25,449 nucleotides of DNA, from NCBI GenBank assembly GCA_023412195.1, contig JAEYNZ010000067.1:1-25449 (forward strand), in the 5' to 3' direction. The notes under the pieces are model-generated. The model saw nothing but the letters and a program-made list of their open reading frames with translations. It made no database searches and was not told the origin of the DNA. Positions 7,921 through 15,585 of the stretch are shown here, in pieces (position 1 is the first letter of the stretch; every line of letters begins with the position of its first letter). Position numbers and translations under genes: made by a program. The stretch is from Bacteroidota bacterium. GTDB lineage: Bacteria > Bacteroidota > Bacteroidia > Bacteroidales > Prolixibacteraceae.

Positions 7921-9432
7921 ATGATTGATTTAAAACAGCTTGAAATCTGGTTTGCGACCGGAAGCCAGCATTTATATGGAGAAGAGACCCTCAGGCAGGT
8001 GGCTGCCAATTCTGAAGATATTGCAAAAGCACTTTCTGCATCGGAATATATTCCTGTAAAAGTGGTTTTCAAACCTGTCCTGACTACACCTGAAGCCATT
8101 ACTAGTCTTTGCATCCAGGCCAATACAGCATCCTCCTGCATTGGATTGATTACATGGATGCATACTTTTTCGCCGGCGAAAATGTGGATAGCTGGGCTAA
8201 AGATTCTTAATAAGCCCATTCTTCATCTGCACACCCAGTATTTCCAGGACATTCCATACGACAGTATTGATATGGATTACATGAACCTGCACCAGTCAGC
8301 ACATGGTGGCCGGGAATATGGATTTATGCTTACCCGACTGCGGAAGGACAGAAAAGTTGTTGTGGGACACTGGAAAGATACAGAAGTTCAGAAGAAAGTA
8401 GGAATCTGGTCCAGGGCTGCTGCTGCATGGTTTGATTGGCAGGGAGGGAAAGTAGCACGCTTTGGTGATAATATGCGGGAGGTTGCAGTAACTGAAGGCG
8501 ATAAGGTAGAAGCTCAGATGAAGCTGGGATATTCTGTAAATGGATATGGGGTTGGAGACCTTGTAAAGGTTTTGCAAAACGTGTCTGACTCTGAAATAGA
8601 CAGGCAGGTTGAAGAATACAGCGACCTTTACAATATAGCAGGTGATGGAAAAAAAGGAGGGTCACGGTATGAAAATGTGAGGGTACAGGCCCGTTATGAA
8701 ATTGGAATGAAAGCCTTCCTTCAGGAAGGGAAATTTATGGCATTCACCACTACATTCGAAGACTTGCATGGAATGGCACAGCTTCCGGGGCTGGCAGTTC
8801 AACGCCTGATGGCACAAGGTTATGGGTTTGGTGCTGAAGGTGACTGGAAACATGCTGCTCTTGTTCATGCAATGAAAGTAATGGGGTCAGGCCTGGAAGG
8901 TGGAACTTCATTCATGGAAGATTATACATATCATCTTCATCCTGATGGTATGAAAGTACTTGGTGCGCACATGCTTGAGATTTGTCCGTCGATAGCGGAA
9001 AATAAACCGAGCCTCGAGGTTCATCCTTTAGGCATTGGCGGCAAGGATGATCCTGCACGCCTGGTATTCAACGTTCCTGAAGGTGAAGCAGTGAATGCGT
9101 CAATCGTTGACATGGGCAACCGGTTCAGGATGATTGTAAACCAGGTGAAGGTAGTAAAACCCGACGCAGATTTTCCTAAACTACCTGTGGCACGGGCACT
9201 ATGGGTTCCTATGCCAAACCTTCAGACAGGTGCTGCAGCATGGATATTGGCAGGAGGTGCACATCATACCTCTTTCAGCATGTCAGTTAATACAGATTAC
9301 CTTGAAGATTTTGCAGAGATGGCCGGTATTGAAATGGTTCTTATTGATAAAAATACAATCATTCCTTCTTTCAAAAAAGAACTCAGATGGAATGAAATGT
9401 ACTACATGCTGGCCGGAAGTTTGAAGTTATAA
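7921..9432 (+). CDS. araA: L-arabinose isomerase
   Basis: AraA interconverts L-arabinose and L-ribulose in the cytoplasm. The protein has 503 residues, the usual family length, and matches the E. coli enzyme throughout. All four metal-site residues are present at nearly E. coli numbering: Glu306 (GFGAEGDWK), Glu333 (SFMEDYTYH), His350 (GAHMLEICPS) and His449 (GGAHHTSFS). The N-terminus reads LEIWFATGSQHLYGEETLRQV and the C-terminus RWNEMYYMLAG, both family hallmarks. No araB, araD, transporter or AraR-type regulator is next to it, so ribulose phosphorylation and epimerisation must be encoded elsewhere. The upstream 61 bp contain TTGACT at 7870 and a TATTTTTA (7887-7894), possibly its own promoter, though spacing is short. 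A terminator follows the gene. Confidence 0.97.
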   Translation: MIDLKQLEIWFATGSQHLYGEETLRQVAANSEDIAKALSASEYIPVKVVFKPVLTTPEAITSLCIQANTASSCIGLITWMHTFSPAKMWIAGLKILNKPILHLHTQYFQDIPYDSIDMDYMNLHQSAHGGREYGFMLTRLRKDRKVVVGHWKDTEVQKKVGIWSRAAAAWFDWQGGKVARFGDNMREVAVTEGDKVEAQMKLGYSVNGYGVGDLVKVLQNVSDSEIDRQVEEYSDLYNIAGDGKKGGSRYENVRVQARYEIGMKAFLQEGKFMAFTTTFEDLHGMAQLPGLAVQRLMAQGYGFGAEGDWKHAALVHAMKVMGSGLEGGTSFMEDYTYHLHPDGMKVLGAHMLEICPSIAENKPSLEVHPLGIGGKDDPARLVFNVPEGEAVNASIVDMGNRFRMIVNQVKVVKPDADFPKLPVARALWVPMPNLQTGAAAWILAGGAHHTSFSMSVNTDYLEDFAEMAGIEMVLIDKNTIIPSFKKELRWNEMYYMLAGSLKL

Positions 9433-9450
9433 TACATCATACAGGTAAAT

Positions 9451-9497
9451 AAGGTTGTTCGGTATTATATGTTGATAATATTGAGCAACCTTTTTTT
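9451..9497. terminator. Terminator between araA and the histidine kinase gene
   Basis: AAGGTTGTTC (9451-9460) pairs with GAGCAACCTT (9483-9492) with one G-U wobble. The A/T-rich loop can itself pair further (GTATTAT with ATAATAT), and seven T follow. It closes araA on the plus strand. The flanking sequence is less favourable on the other strand, so its use for the convergent kinase gene is uncertain. Confidence 0.82.
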
Positions 9498-9498
9498 A

Positions 9499-11325
9499 TT
9501 ATTTAACTTCTGATTGATTTCTTGGGACTGTAAAATAAAATACTGAACCTCCTGGTTTATTCTGATGTTTATCAGCCAGTGTGCTTTCCACCCAGATTTC
9601 GCCTCCGTTTTTATCAACAAATTCTTTACAAAGTATCAGTCCCAGTCCAGTTCCTTTTTCGTTATGAGTACCAGTAGTAGAATATGTTTTATCAATCTGA
9701 AAAAGCATATTAAGTTTATTTTCAGGAATTCCTATTCCATTATCAGAAACTGATACAAGCAGATTATTAGTTTTCTCCTCTACTGACACCACGATCCTTC
9801 CTCCGGGTTGAGTGAATTTAATTGCATTAGATATCAGGTTTCTCATTACTGTGCCAATCATCGCATAATCGGCATATGCAGGAACATGCTGAGGCATCTC
9901 ATTTATAATTTCAATATCTTTTTGCTTTGCAACATCAATCGACAAAAGTTCTACTTCATTAATAAGTTCAGCCATATCAAAATATTCGGGATTATAGTCC
10001 ATTCTGCCAGTCTGCGACTGTGACCATTCCATCAGATTCATCAATAAACTCATTGCTGCATTTGATGACTGATGTATAATTTCGGCATATCGTGATACTC
10101 CGTCATATTCTTTTTTATGAACCTGCTCTATAAGAATCCTGCTGAACCCAATAATCGCATTAAAAGGACCTTTTAAATCGTGTGCTATAATTGAAAAGAA
10201 TTTGTCTTTGGTTGCATTCAGCTTTCTAAGTTCTTCATTCTGATTCCTGATTTGCCTTGACCGGGCCGAAACTTTTTTAAATGACAGGGATAATAAATAG
10301 AGAAGAATACTTATGAGTAATGTACCAATAAGCACAATCAATACATCACCATTGAAGAAAAATAACTCCCGAGGTTGAGTCATGTGCAACACCCACTTTT
10401 TTCCATTAAATTCTACAGGCAATGTTATTTCTCTTTCCATCAACGGTGGATTTTTGTCAGAATTCAACCTTTGACTGTCAAAAAGAATTGATCTGGAAGA
10501 AATACTATCATCATAGACCTGCAGATGAATTCTTGTATCCCGTTCAATATCATCCCACCTTCCAAGGATTCCCTGCATCAGGTCTCTCATCCGGTAAGGA
10601 ATATAGATCCAACCATAAATTGCAGCCCTGCGTTCCTCTATTGTTTCAACAGGCATATTTTTCCTGTAAAGCGGATAGTACATTAAAGTACCTGCCTGCT
10701 CATCCTCACCGGTTTCCTGAACCAGTTCTACTCTGCCGCTGAGCATTGGTAAATTATAATCCCGCGCCATCTCCATTGCTTTTCGTCTTATAGGCTGTGA
10801 AAACATATCATAGCCAAAAGCCCTGAGGTTCCTTCCTGTGAAGGGCTCAAGATAAAGTATGGATGTATAAATATCTCTCTCATAAGTGGGAGAAACTGTA
10901 TAATCAGGGAAACCTTCCTGCCTTACCTGCTCAATATGCTGTTCAAGCGTCCCTTCGGGGATGATATAAGAAAAACCAATTCCCTGTATTCCTGGCAAAC
11001 TAATATGAACTTCAGTCCTTTCAACGAATTCTCTCCATTGATCTCTGGTCACCGTATCAGAAACAGCAAATAAAGCAGCCCCTGCGTGTAAGATCAGAAC
11101 ATGAGCTTCCAGCCTGGCTTCAACACGCAGTGCAACTTCCTTGCTAACTGATAAAAACTCATCATTTGCTTGTTTTTCTACATTACGGTAAGTTGAAAAA
11201 GTCAATAAGAATGAAAGAACCAATCCAGTTAATAATACATAGATAGGTTTTATAGAGGTACCTGCAGATTTTATGGAAAGATTTTCCTGATCGGGTATTT
11301 TCCGGATTTTATCTGCGGTATTCAT
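9499..11325 (-). CDS. CHASE-domain hybrid-less sensor histidine kinase
   Basis: A 608-residue inner-membrane kinase. Two membrane segments (about 27-45 and 327-348) bracket a periplasmic CHASE domain (about 75-300). CHASE hallmarks include PGIQGIGFSYIIP (111-123), the YLEPFTGRNLRAFGYD stretch (158-173) and MYYPLYR. A linker (350-372) leads to a HisKA dimerisation domain with phospho-acceptor His382 in FSIIAHDLKGPFNAIIGFS. A complete HATPase follows: N-box Asn500 (RNLISNAIKF), G1 DNGIGIPE (528-535), G2 GTGLGL (558-563) and C-terminal GGSVFYFTVP. There is no receiver domain in the chain and no response-regulator gene beside it. CHASE domains sense small extracytoplasmic ligands such as cytokinins or peptides, but this ligand is unknown. 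It lies 43 bp downstream of the glycosidase-like lipoprotein gene, likely in the same transcript. Confidence 0.93.
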   Translation of the reverse strand: MNTADKIRKIPDQENLSIKSAGTSIKPIYVLLTGLVLSFLLTFSTYRNVEKQANDEFLSVSKEVALRVEARLEAHVLILHAGAALFAVSDTVTRDQWREFVERTEVHISLPGIQGIGFSYIIPEGTLEQHIEQVRQEGFPDYTVSPTYERDIYTSILYLEPFTGRNLRAFGYDMFSQPIRRKAMEMARDYNLPMLSGRVELVQETGEDEQAGTLMYYPLYRKNMPVETIEERRAAIYGWIYIPYRMRDLMQGILGRWDDIERDTRIHLQVYDDSISSRSILFDSQRLNSDKNPPLMEREITLPVEFNGKKWVLHMTQPRELFFFNGDVLIVLIGTLLISILLYLLSLSFKKVSARSRQIRNQNEELRKLNATKDKFFSIIAHDLKGPFNAIIGFSRILIEQVHKKEYDGVSRYAEIIHQSSNAAMSLLMNLMEWSQSQTGRMDYNPEYFDMAELINEVELLSIDVAKQKDIEIINEMPQHVPAYADYAMIGTVMRNLISNAIKFTQPGGRIVVSVEEKTNNLLVSVSDNGIGIPENKLNMLFQIDKTYSTTGTHNEKGTGLGLILCKEFVDKNGGEIWVESTLADKHQNKPGGSVFYFTVPRNQSEVK

Positions 11326-11368
11326 TCATTGATTTTTCAAGTTTATACTTCATAAAAATAGATAAAAT

Positions 11369-12460
11369 TCAATCGTTCCGAAGTTCCAGATAAATATTTT
11401 TCATAGCCTCCAGTTTGCCTTCATCTTCAGCAACAGCGTTCGTAGTAAACATCATGACACCATTTGCTTTATCGGCCAATCCTCCTTTTAATACTGTTTC
11501 AAATTCTGAGGCTTCAATAATATACGGATTATTATATGCCTGAACAATAGGCCATACCTTGGGAAAAACTTTCTGTTCAATTTTCAGACGGTTACAAAAC
11601 CACGTAATATTATCTTCAACCCACTGAGGATCTCTTCCCATACGTGCATGATAAACCATAGGTGAAAAGACATCAATATGAGGACGAAGCAAATCATAAT
11701 CTAAACCAAGGATCCGTCTTCTGGCTGAGTTAAATTCATCATCATTCCATGGACAATGATAGAGGCCCAATAAAATTTCAGGCTTTAAATCCTTTATAAT
11801 TTGTCTTGTTTTCAGAGCCCACTCTGCAATGACTTCACATCTCCAGTCACGCCATTCTTCTTCGCAGTTGGCAAAGATCCATGATGATTTATCAGGCACA
11901 GTAGCACCTTCAACAGATATATTTTTTGAATTAGAAAAAACTGTAAGGCAATTTTCACAAAAACAAGTTTCAGGTAAGATGGGTTCAGGCTCTTCGAACT
12001 GGGCATGCCAGTGTACATAATCCATCCAAACACCATCGACATCATATTGATTTAAAAGGTCCCGCAACAGGTTAAACCTATACTCCCGAAAGCCAGGTTC
12101 AGTAGGACAGACACCCATAAACCAGGTAGCAGCTTCAACTTTTTCTCCTTTTTCATTAACAGCCCATGCTTCAGGATGTTCTTCTACATATCCTTTACCA
12201 TTTAAAGTCGGAAACTCGGCATATACTTTAACACCTTCATCTTTGGCTCGTAGCATCAACTTTTCATTGATAGACCCACTATGAACAAATATTGCATTCA
12301 CCCCAAGTTCGGGCAAGTAATGGCCCTTATCCCACAATATCTGAGGATGGCCATAAATACCTCTGATTTCCACAACTGGTTGTTGTCTTATTTCACATCC
12401 TGTGATAAACAATATAAAGACAATAAACAGTAAACAATTGCATGAGTTAACACTATTCAT
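11369..12460 (-). CDS. Glycosidase-like TIM-barrel lipoprotein
   Basis: A 363-residue predicted lipoprotein: a hydrophobic N-terminus ends in the lipobox FITGC with Cys22. The rest looks like a TIM-barrel related to the GHL/GH10-like putative glycoside hydrolases: LGVNAIFVHSG, then GVKVYAEFP, and a strand reading YDVDGVWMDYVHWH (139-152) whose Asp142 and Asp147 are candidate catalytic or substrate-binding acids. This is followed by a CFCENC cluster (Cys166, 168, 171) that may bind metal or form disulfides. Further on, EILLGLYHCPW and IDVFSPMVYHARMG are typical of later barrel strands. No firm family or substrate can be named from sequence alone. It is upstream of, and likely co-transcribed with, the CHASE kinase. 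Its own -7 box lies about 25 bases before the start codon. Confidence 0.72.
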   Translation of the reverse strand: MNSVNSCNCLLFIVFILFITGCEIRQQPVVEIRGIYGHPQILWDKGHYLPELGVNAIFVHSGSINEKLMLRAKDEGVKVYAEFPTLNGKGYVEEHPEAWAVNEKGEKVEAATWFMGVCPTEPGFREYRFNLLRDLLNQYDVDGVWMDYVHWHAQFEEPEPILPETCFCENCLTVFSNSKNISVEGATVPDKSSWIFANCEEEWRDWRCEVIAEWALKTRQIIKDLKPEILLGLYHCPWNDDEFNSARRRILGLDYDLLRPHIDVFSPMVYHARMGRDPQWVEDNITWFCNRLKIEQKVFPKVWPIVQAYNNPYIIEASEFETVLKGGLADKANGVMMFTTNAVAEDEGKLEAMKNIYLELRND

Positions 12461-12783
12461 TACGATGAAATAAAAGCTTGTTTACAAATATACTTTAATA
12501 AAATCAAGAACATAATAATAGTTTTCATCCCAACCTTTCTGTCAGGTCAGTTCCAGTTTTGCAGAATTCTGTTGTGAACAAAATATAAAAATCAATGAAT
12601 ATGACGTTTCAAAAGCATTCCCGGGATTAAAACCAAGGATTATAAAATTCAAAATTATTATTTATTAACAATCTGATCTTGAAATAAAATGTCATTTTAG
12701 AGATGATTTTTCCATCGAAATTTATATTTTCGGCGCGGATAACAGAAGAAGGGACATTTTTTATTCCAAATAAGAGTATTTTG
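12461..12783. other. 323-bp divergent intergenic region
   Basis: This A/T-rich gap separates the lipoprotein gene (minus) from the serine hydrolase gene (plus). It holds the minus-strand -7 box at 12485-12492. A weaker plus-strand candidate is TATATTTT at 12723-12730 (7 of 8), about 54 bases before the hydrolase start. An in-frame ATG at 12703 could extend the hydrolase, but the added 27 residues disturb the signal peptide. No RNA gene or repeat was seen. Confidence 0.45.
12485..12492 (-). promoter_or_regulatory. Putative -7 promoter box for the lipoprotein-kinase pair
   Basis: On the minus strand this reads TATATTTG, an exact TAnnTTTG match, 24 bases before the lipoprotein ATG. A TTG lies 13 bases upstream, closer than the typical spacing. 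It would yield a leader of under 20 bases. Confidence 0.5.
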
Positions 12784-14049
12784 ATGAAGAAACAGAAATT
12801 TTTCACCATACCCATTATAATATTATTGATACTGCTGATCACTACAAATCAGCAAATTTCCTCCTCACCTGATGTTTTATATGAAATAAAAGAACCAGAA
12901 CCTTCACAAACCAAGATCGAACTGGATGAGATGAAGGATGTAATAAATGATTATGAACAGTGGTTAACCCGTGAAATAGAAAATTCAGGTACAGTAGGAG
13001 CTGCTGTTGCTATTATATATAAAGACCAGATCGCTTTTTTAAAATGCTTCGGCAACAGGGAAGTTGGAAAGGATGCGCCGGTAGATGAACATACTGTATT
13101 CAGGCTGGCATCTGTTTCCAAACCTATTACAGGAGTATTTGCCGGACTACTGGCGCAGGATGAAGTTCTCGATTTTGATGAAAAGGTCAGTGAGATCCTT
13201 CCCTGGTTCAGGTTGGGAAATACATCAGCTACCCGGCAGCTGACCATTCGCAACCTGTTAAGCCATACTTCGGGACTGGTGCCTCATGCCTATGATGACC
13301 TGGTTGAAACGCACGCTCCGTTTACAAACATCCTGAGCCGGATGAAAGATGCAGGTGTTGCATCCTCACCAGGTACAGTTTACAGCTATCAGAATGTTAT
13401 GTTCAGCCTTATCGATACGATTCTGGCCGTCAAAACTTCAAGGAATTATGGTCAGCTTATCAAGGAAAAACTATTTGAACCTCTTGGAATGGATGATGCT
13501 TCCACGGATTTTGAAAGTTTTAAGAACAATCCCAACAAGGCCATTCCGCATAGGGGGGCAAATGGCGTTTACAGAAAGCTGCCGCTCAACAACAGGTATT
13601 ACATAACAGCTCCTGCCGCAGGTGTTAATGCAAGCATTACTGATATGTCAAAATTTCTCATTGGCCTGCTCGATGAAGAAAACCCATTGCTTGATGAAAG
13701 TATTTCAGGAAAAATATTTGAGCCACAAGTAGTCTCTAATCTCAGCAGTGGTTATTTCCGGTACTGGGATCAGGTACAAACAAAAAGATATGCCCTGGGC
13801 TGGAGAATGGTCGGATACAAAGGAAGGAATATTGCCTATCATGGAGGATTTGTCAATGGCTATAAAGCAGAAATAGCCATCAGTAAACAGGATAACATAG
13901 GTATTGTTTATCTTACCAATTCCCCTAATGTCGTTGCATCCCAAAGTATCCCTGTATTTTTGAATTCATTGATACGATACAAGGACAACATGCCTGTAAT
14001 GGCTAGTTTGGATAATCAGGAAGATAAAAAGATAATTCAGGATATCTGA
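12784..14049 (+). CDS. Serine beta-lactamase-like hydrolase (class C/PBP4* fold), exported
   Basis: I place the start at the ATG at 12784 (MKKQKFFTIP). It gives 421 residues with a proper N-terminal hydrophobic segment (about 7-20), which is a signal peptide or membrane anchor. The catalytic set of the family is present: Ser110-x-x-Lys113 (ASVSKPITG), Tyr202-x-Asn204 (YSYQNVMFS) and His353-Gly-Gly (YHGGFVNGY) in place of KTG. Family members include D-alanyl carboxypeptidases, D-aminopeptidases, esterases and class C beta-lactamases. This one, with HGG, is more likely a peptidase or esterase than a resistance enzyme, but that is inference. It acts outside the cytoplasm. The O-methyltransferase gene follows after 42 bp on the same strand. 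Confidence 0.88.
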   Translation: MKKQKFFTIPIIILLILLITTNQQISSSPDVLYEIKEPEPSQTKIELDEMKDVINDYEQWLTREIENSGTVGAAVAIIYKDQIAFLKCFGNREVGKDAPVDEHTVFRLASVSKPITGVFAGLLAQDEVLDFDEKVSEILPWFRLGNTSATRQLTIRNLLSHTSGLVPHAYDDLVETHAPFTNILSRMKDAGVASSPGTVYSYQNVMFSLIDTILAVKTSRNYGQLIKEKLFEPLGMDDASTDFESFKNNPNKAIPHRGANGVYRKLPLNNRYYITAPAAGVNASITDMSKFLIGLLDEENPLLDESISGKIFEPQVVSNLSSGYFRYWDQVQTKRYALGWRMVGYKGRNIAYHGGFVNGYKAEIAISKQDNIGIVYLTNSPNVVASQSIPVFLNSLIRYKDNMPVMASLDNQEDKKIIQDI

Positions 14050-14059
14050 TCATTTTTCG

Positions 14060-14067
14060 TATATTTA
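14060..14067 (+). promoter_or_regulatory. Weak -7 box candidate before the O-methyltransferase gene
   Basis: TATATTTA matches seven of eight positions of TAnnTTTG and lies 25 bases before the ATG at 14092, in the 42-bp gap after the hydrolase gene. It would allow separate transcription; co-transcription with the hydrolase is equally possible. Confidence 0.25.
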
Positions 14068-14091
14068 TGAATTACATCAATATTCACTTTT

Positions 14092-14742
14092 ATGAAAGCA
14101 GGATATTTATATCTGGCAGTTTTTTTTCTGATAGCCATCTCAGCCCGGGCTCAATATCCTGAAATTGAAAACAACCTCGATCGGAAAATCAAAGCATTTC
14201 TTGATGACAATGTCAACAACTGGCGTGATATGAATGTGCCATTAAGTGATGGCAGAATTCTATACGATCTTATTGTAAAGAACAATTATCAAAATGCAGT
14301 TGAAATTGGCACATCAACCGGTCATTCAGCCATATGGATTGCGTGGGCATTAAGTAAAACCGGGGGTAAGCTAATTACAATTGAAATTGATAAAAACCGT
14401 TGGTTGAAAGCAAAGGCAAATTTTAAAAAGGCCGGCGTTGAAAAATTTATTGATGCAAGGCTGGCTGATGCACATGAGGTCGTACCTGCACTCCAGGGAA
14501 CATATGATTTTGTTTTCAGCGATGCCGATAAATACTGGTATAAAAACTATTTTATTTCAATGGATCCAAAACTGGAAATCGGGGGATGCTTCACTGCACA
14601 TAATACTGCCATGAGGGGATCTGGTATCAGTGATTTTCTTGAACATATAGAAAGCATCAGTCATTTTACAACAACGCATGCACCCGATAGCCGGTCTGGT
14701 TTATCTATCAGTTACAAAATAGCTCCTACACCCGCACCTTAA
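14092..14742 (+). CDS. O-methyltransferase-like protein with N-terminal signal peptide
   Basis: A 216-residue protein of the COMT/CCoAOMT (Methyltransf_24/3) type. SAM motif I is AVEIGTSTGHSAIWIAWAL (69-87), the acidic strand end is ITIEIDKNR (95-103), and FSDADKYWYKNYF (142-154) is the family's metal/SAM motif. Oddly, it begins with a textbook signal peptide: MKAGYLYLAVFFLIAISARA, with cleavage predicted before Gln21 (ARA-QY). SAM is not thought to be available in the periplasm. Also, the usual Asp-Asn metal pair is replaced by His170-Asn171 (FTAHNTAMRG); the third ligand equivalent, Asp144, remains. So it may be an exported protein with a changed function, or the signal may act as an uncleaved anchor. 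It follows the exported serine hydrolase gene by 42 bp. Confidence 0.8.
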   Translation: MKAGYLYLAVFFLIAISARAQYPEIENNLDRKIKAFLDDNVNNWRDMNVPLSDGRILYDLIVKNNYQNAVEIGTSTGHSAIWIAWALSKTGGKLITIEIDKNRWLKAKANFKKAGVEKFIDARLADAHEVVPALQGTYDFVFSDADKYWYKNYFISMDPKLEIGGCFTAHNTAMRGSGISDFLEHIESISHFTTTHAPDSRSGLSISYKIAPTPAP

Positions 14743-14764
14743 TACGGATAGGGGATTGTTCTGT

Positions 14765-15526
14765 TCATGCTTTGGAAGACAATGCCAACTGTATTTGTTG
14801 CAACATTAAATCAATCTGCAAACGCGTTTTTTGCTGAAGATATATGTAATCATTGCTTTTAAGCGGTTCACCATACCTCAAATGCACTTTGGTAACAGGT
14901 TTACCCATCTGTCTGAAAAAATGCCCCACAAAGGTATCGTCATCTATCCATGCATCATTTTCATCTTCAAAATGTATAGCCACCGGAATGACAGGGATCC
15001 CAACATCTGCTGCAATTTTAAATGTTCCTTTTTTAAAGGGTTTGGTAAGTGGTCCCTTATAAGTTGTACCTTCAGGAAATACAATTACAGGTATTTTACC
15101 GTTTACTGATTCTTTGATTTTGTTCATCGTGGTAACGAGACTTTTCATTTCAGAACGTGATACAAATATCATATTTGTCAAACGGGCACCTGTCTTTATC
15201 ATCGGCCAGCTTTTCAATTCAGCTTTCCCTACAAATGAAGAAGGATTATAGGCAGCTAAAAAAAAAATATCGAGATAGCTCCTGTGATTAGGCATGAGTA
15301 TATAACAATCTGTATGTATGCTTCCATGACAATAGGTTTTAATTCCACACACAACAAGAATGCTTTTACCCCATATCGACATCACCCTTTTTTGCAGTTT
15401 TTGGCTGAACCCAAATAAACTCATGTATGCTTTTCCAAATACAACAACAACAGCTGATATCGCAAATATCAGGATTAGCCTGATGAACGCAATTGGGGAA
15501 AGAAGAACCATTCGGAGTAACTTCAT
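14765..15526 (-). CDS. 1-acyl-sn-glycerol-3-phosphate acyltransferase (PlsC family)
   Basis: The protein transfers an acyl chain to a lysophospholipid or related acceptor at the inner membrane. I use the ATG at 15526 (MKLLRMVLLSPIAFIRL), giving 253 residues. The frame is open to a TTG at 15550, but that extension adds only polar residues ahead of the membrane segment. One or two hydrophobic segments lie at about 5-32. The catalytic motif is NHRSYLD with His81-x4-Asp86. The acceptor-binding motif is FPEGT (150-154), and VIPVAIH follows (about 179-185). The methyltransferase gene on the same strand ends 35-60 bp upstream, so the two may form a lipid-modifying pair. True PlsC versus a specialised acyltransferase (for example for aminolipids) cannot be decided here. 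Confidence 0.88.
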   Translation of the reverse strand: MKLLRMVLLSPIAFIRLILIFAISAVVVVFGKAYMSLFGFSQKLQKRVMSIWGKSILVVCGIKTYCHGSIHTDCYILMPNHRSYLDIFFLAAYNPSSFVGKAELKSWPMIKTGARLTNMIFVSRSEMKSLVTTMNKIKESVNGKIPVIVFPEGTTYKGPLTKPFKKGTFKIAADVGIPVIPVAIHFEDENDAWIDDDTFVGHFFRQMGKPVTKVHLRYGEPLKSNDYIYLQQKTRLQIDLMLQQIQLALSSKA

Positions 15527-15585
15527 ACAGTGGGTGTTTGATACAGGCAAAGTTGCAATAAAATGAAATAAAAGATAGATATTTT

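Noticed and set aside
1761..9432. A complete polysaccharide utilisation locus
   Set aside because: No SusC/SusD pair, transporter, kinase or sugar-responsive regulator is present in the stretch; the sugar genes are scattered on both strands between unrelated genes.
12703..12783. Upstream in-frame ATG extending the serine hydrolase by 27 residues
   Set aside because: The extension is not hydrophobic and moves the signal segment away from the N-terminus; the ATG at 12784 gives a normal exported protein.
12784..14049. Antibiotic-resistance beta-lactamase
   Set aside because: The protein has the general serine-hydrolase motif set with HGG instead of KTG, which is common in peptidases and esterases; nothing shows beta-lactam hydrolysis.
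15527..15550. TTG start for the PlsC-family gene
   Set aside because: The ATG at 15526 yields the usual N-terminus beginning close to the membrane segment; the TTG adds eight polar residues with no support.
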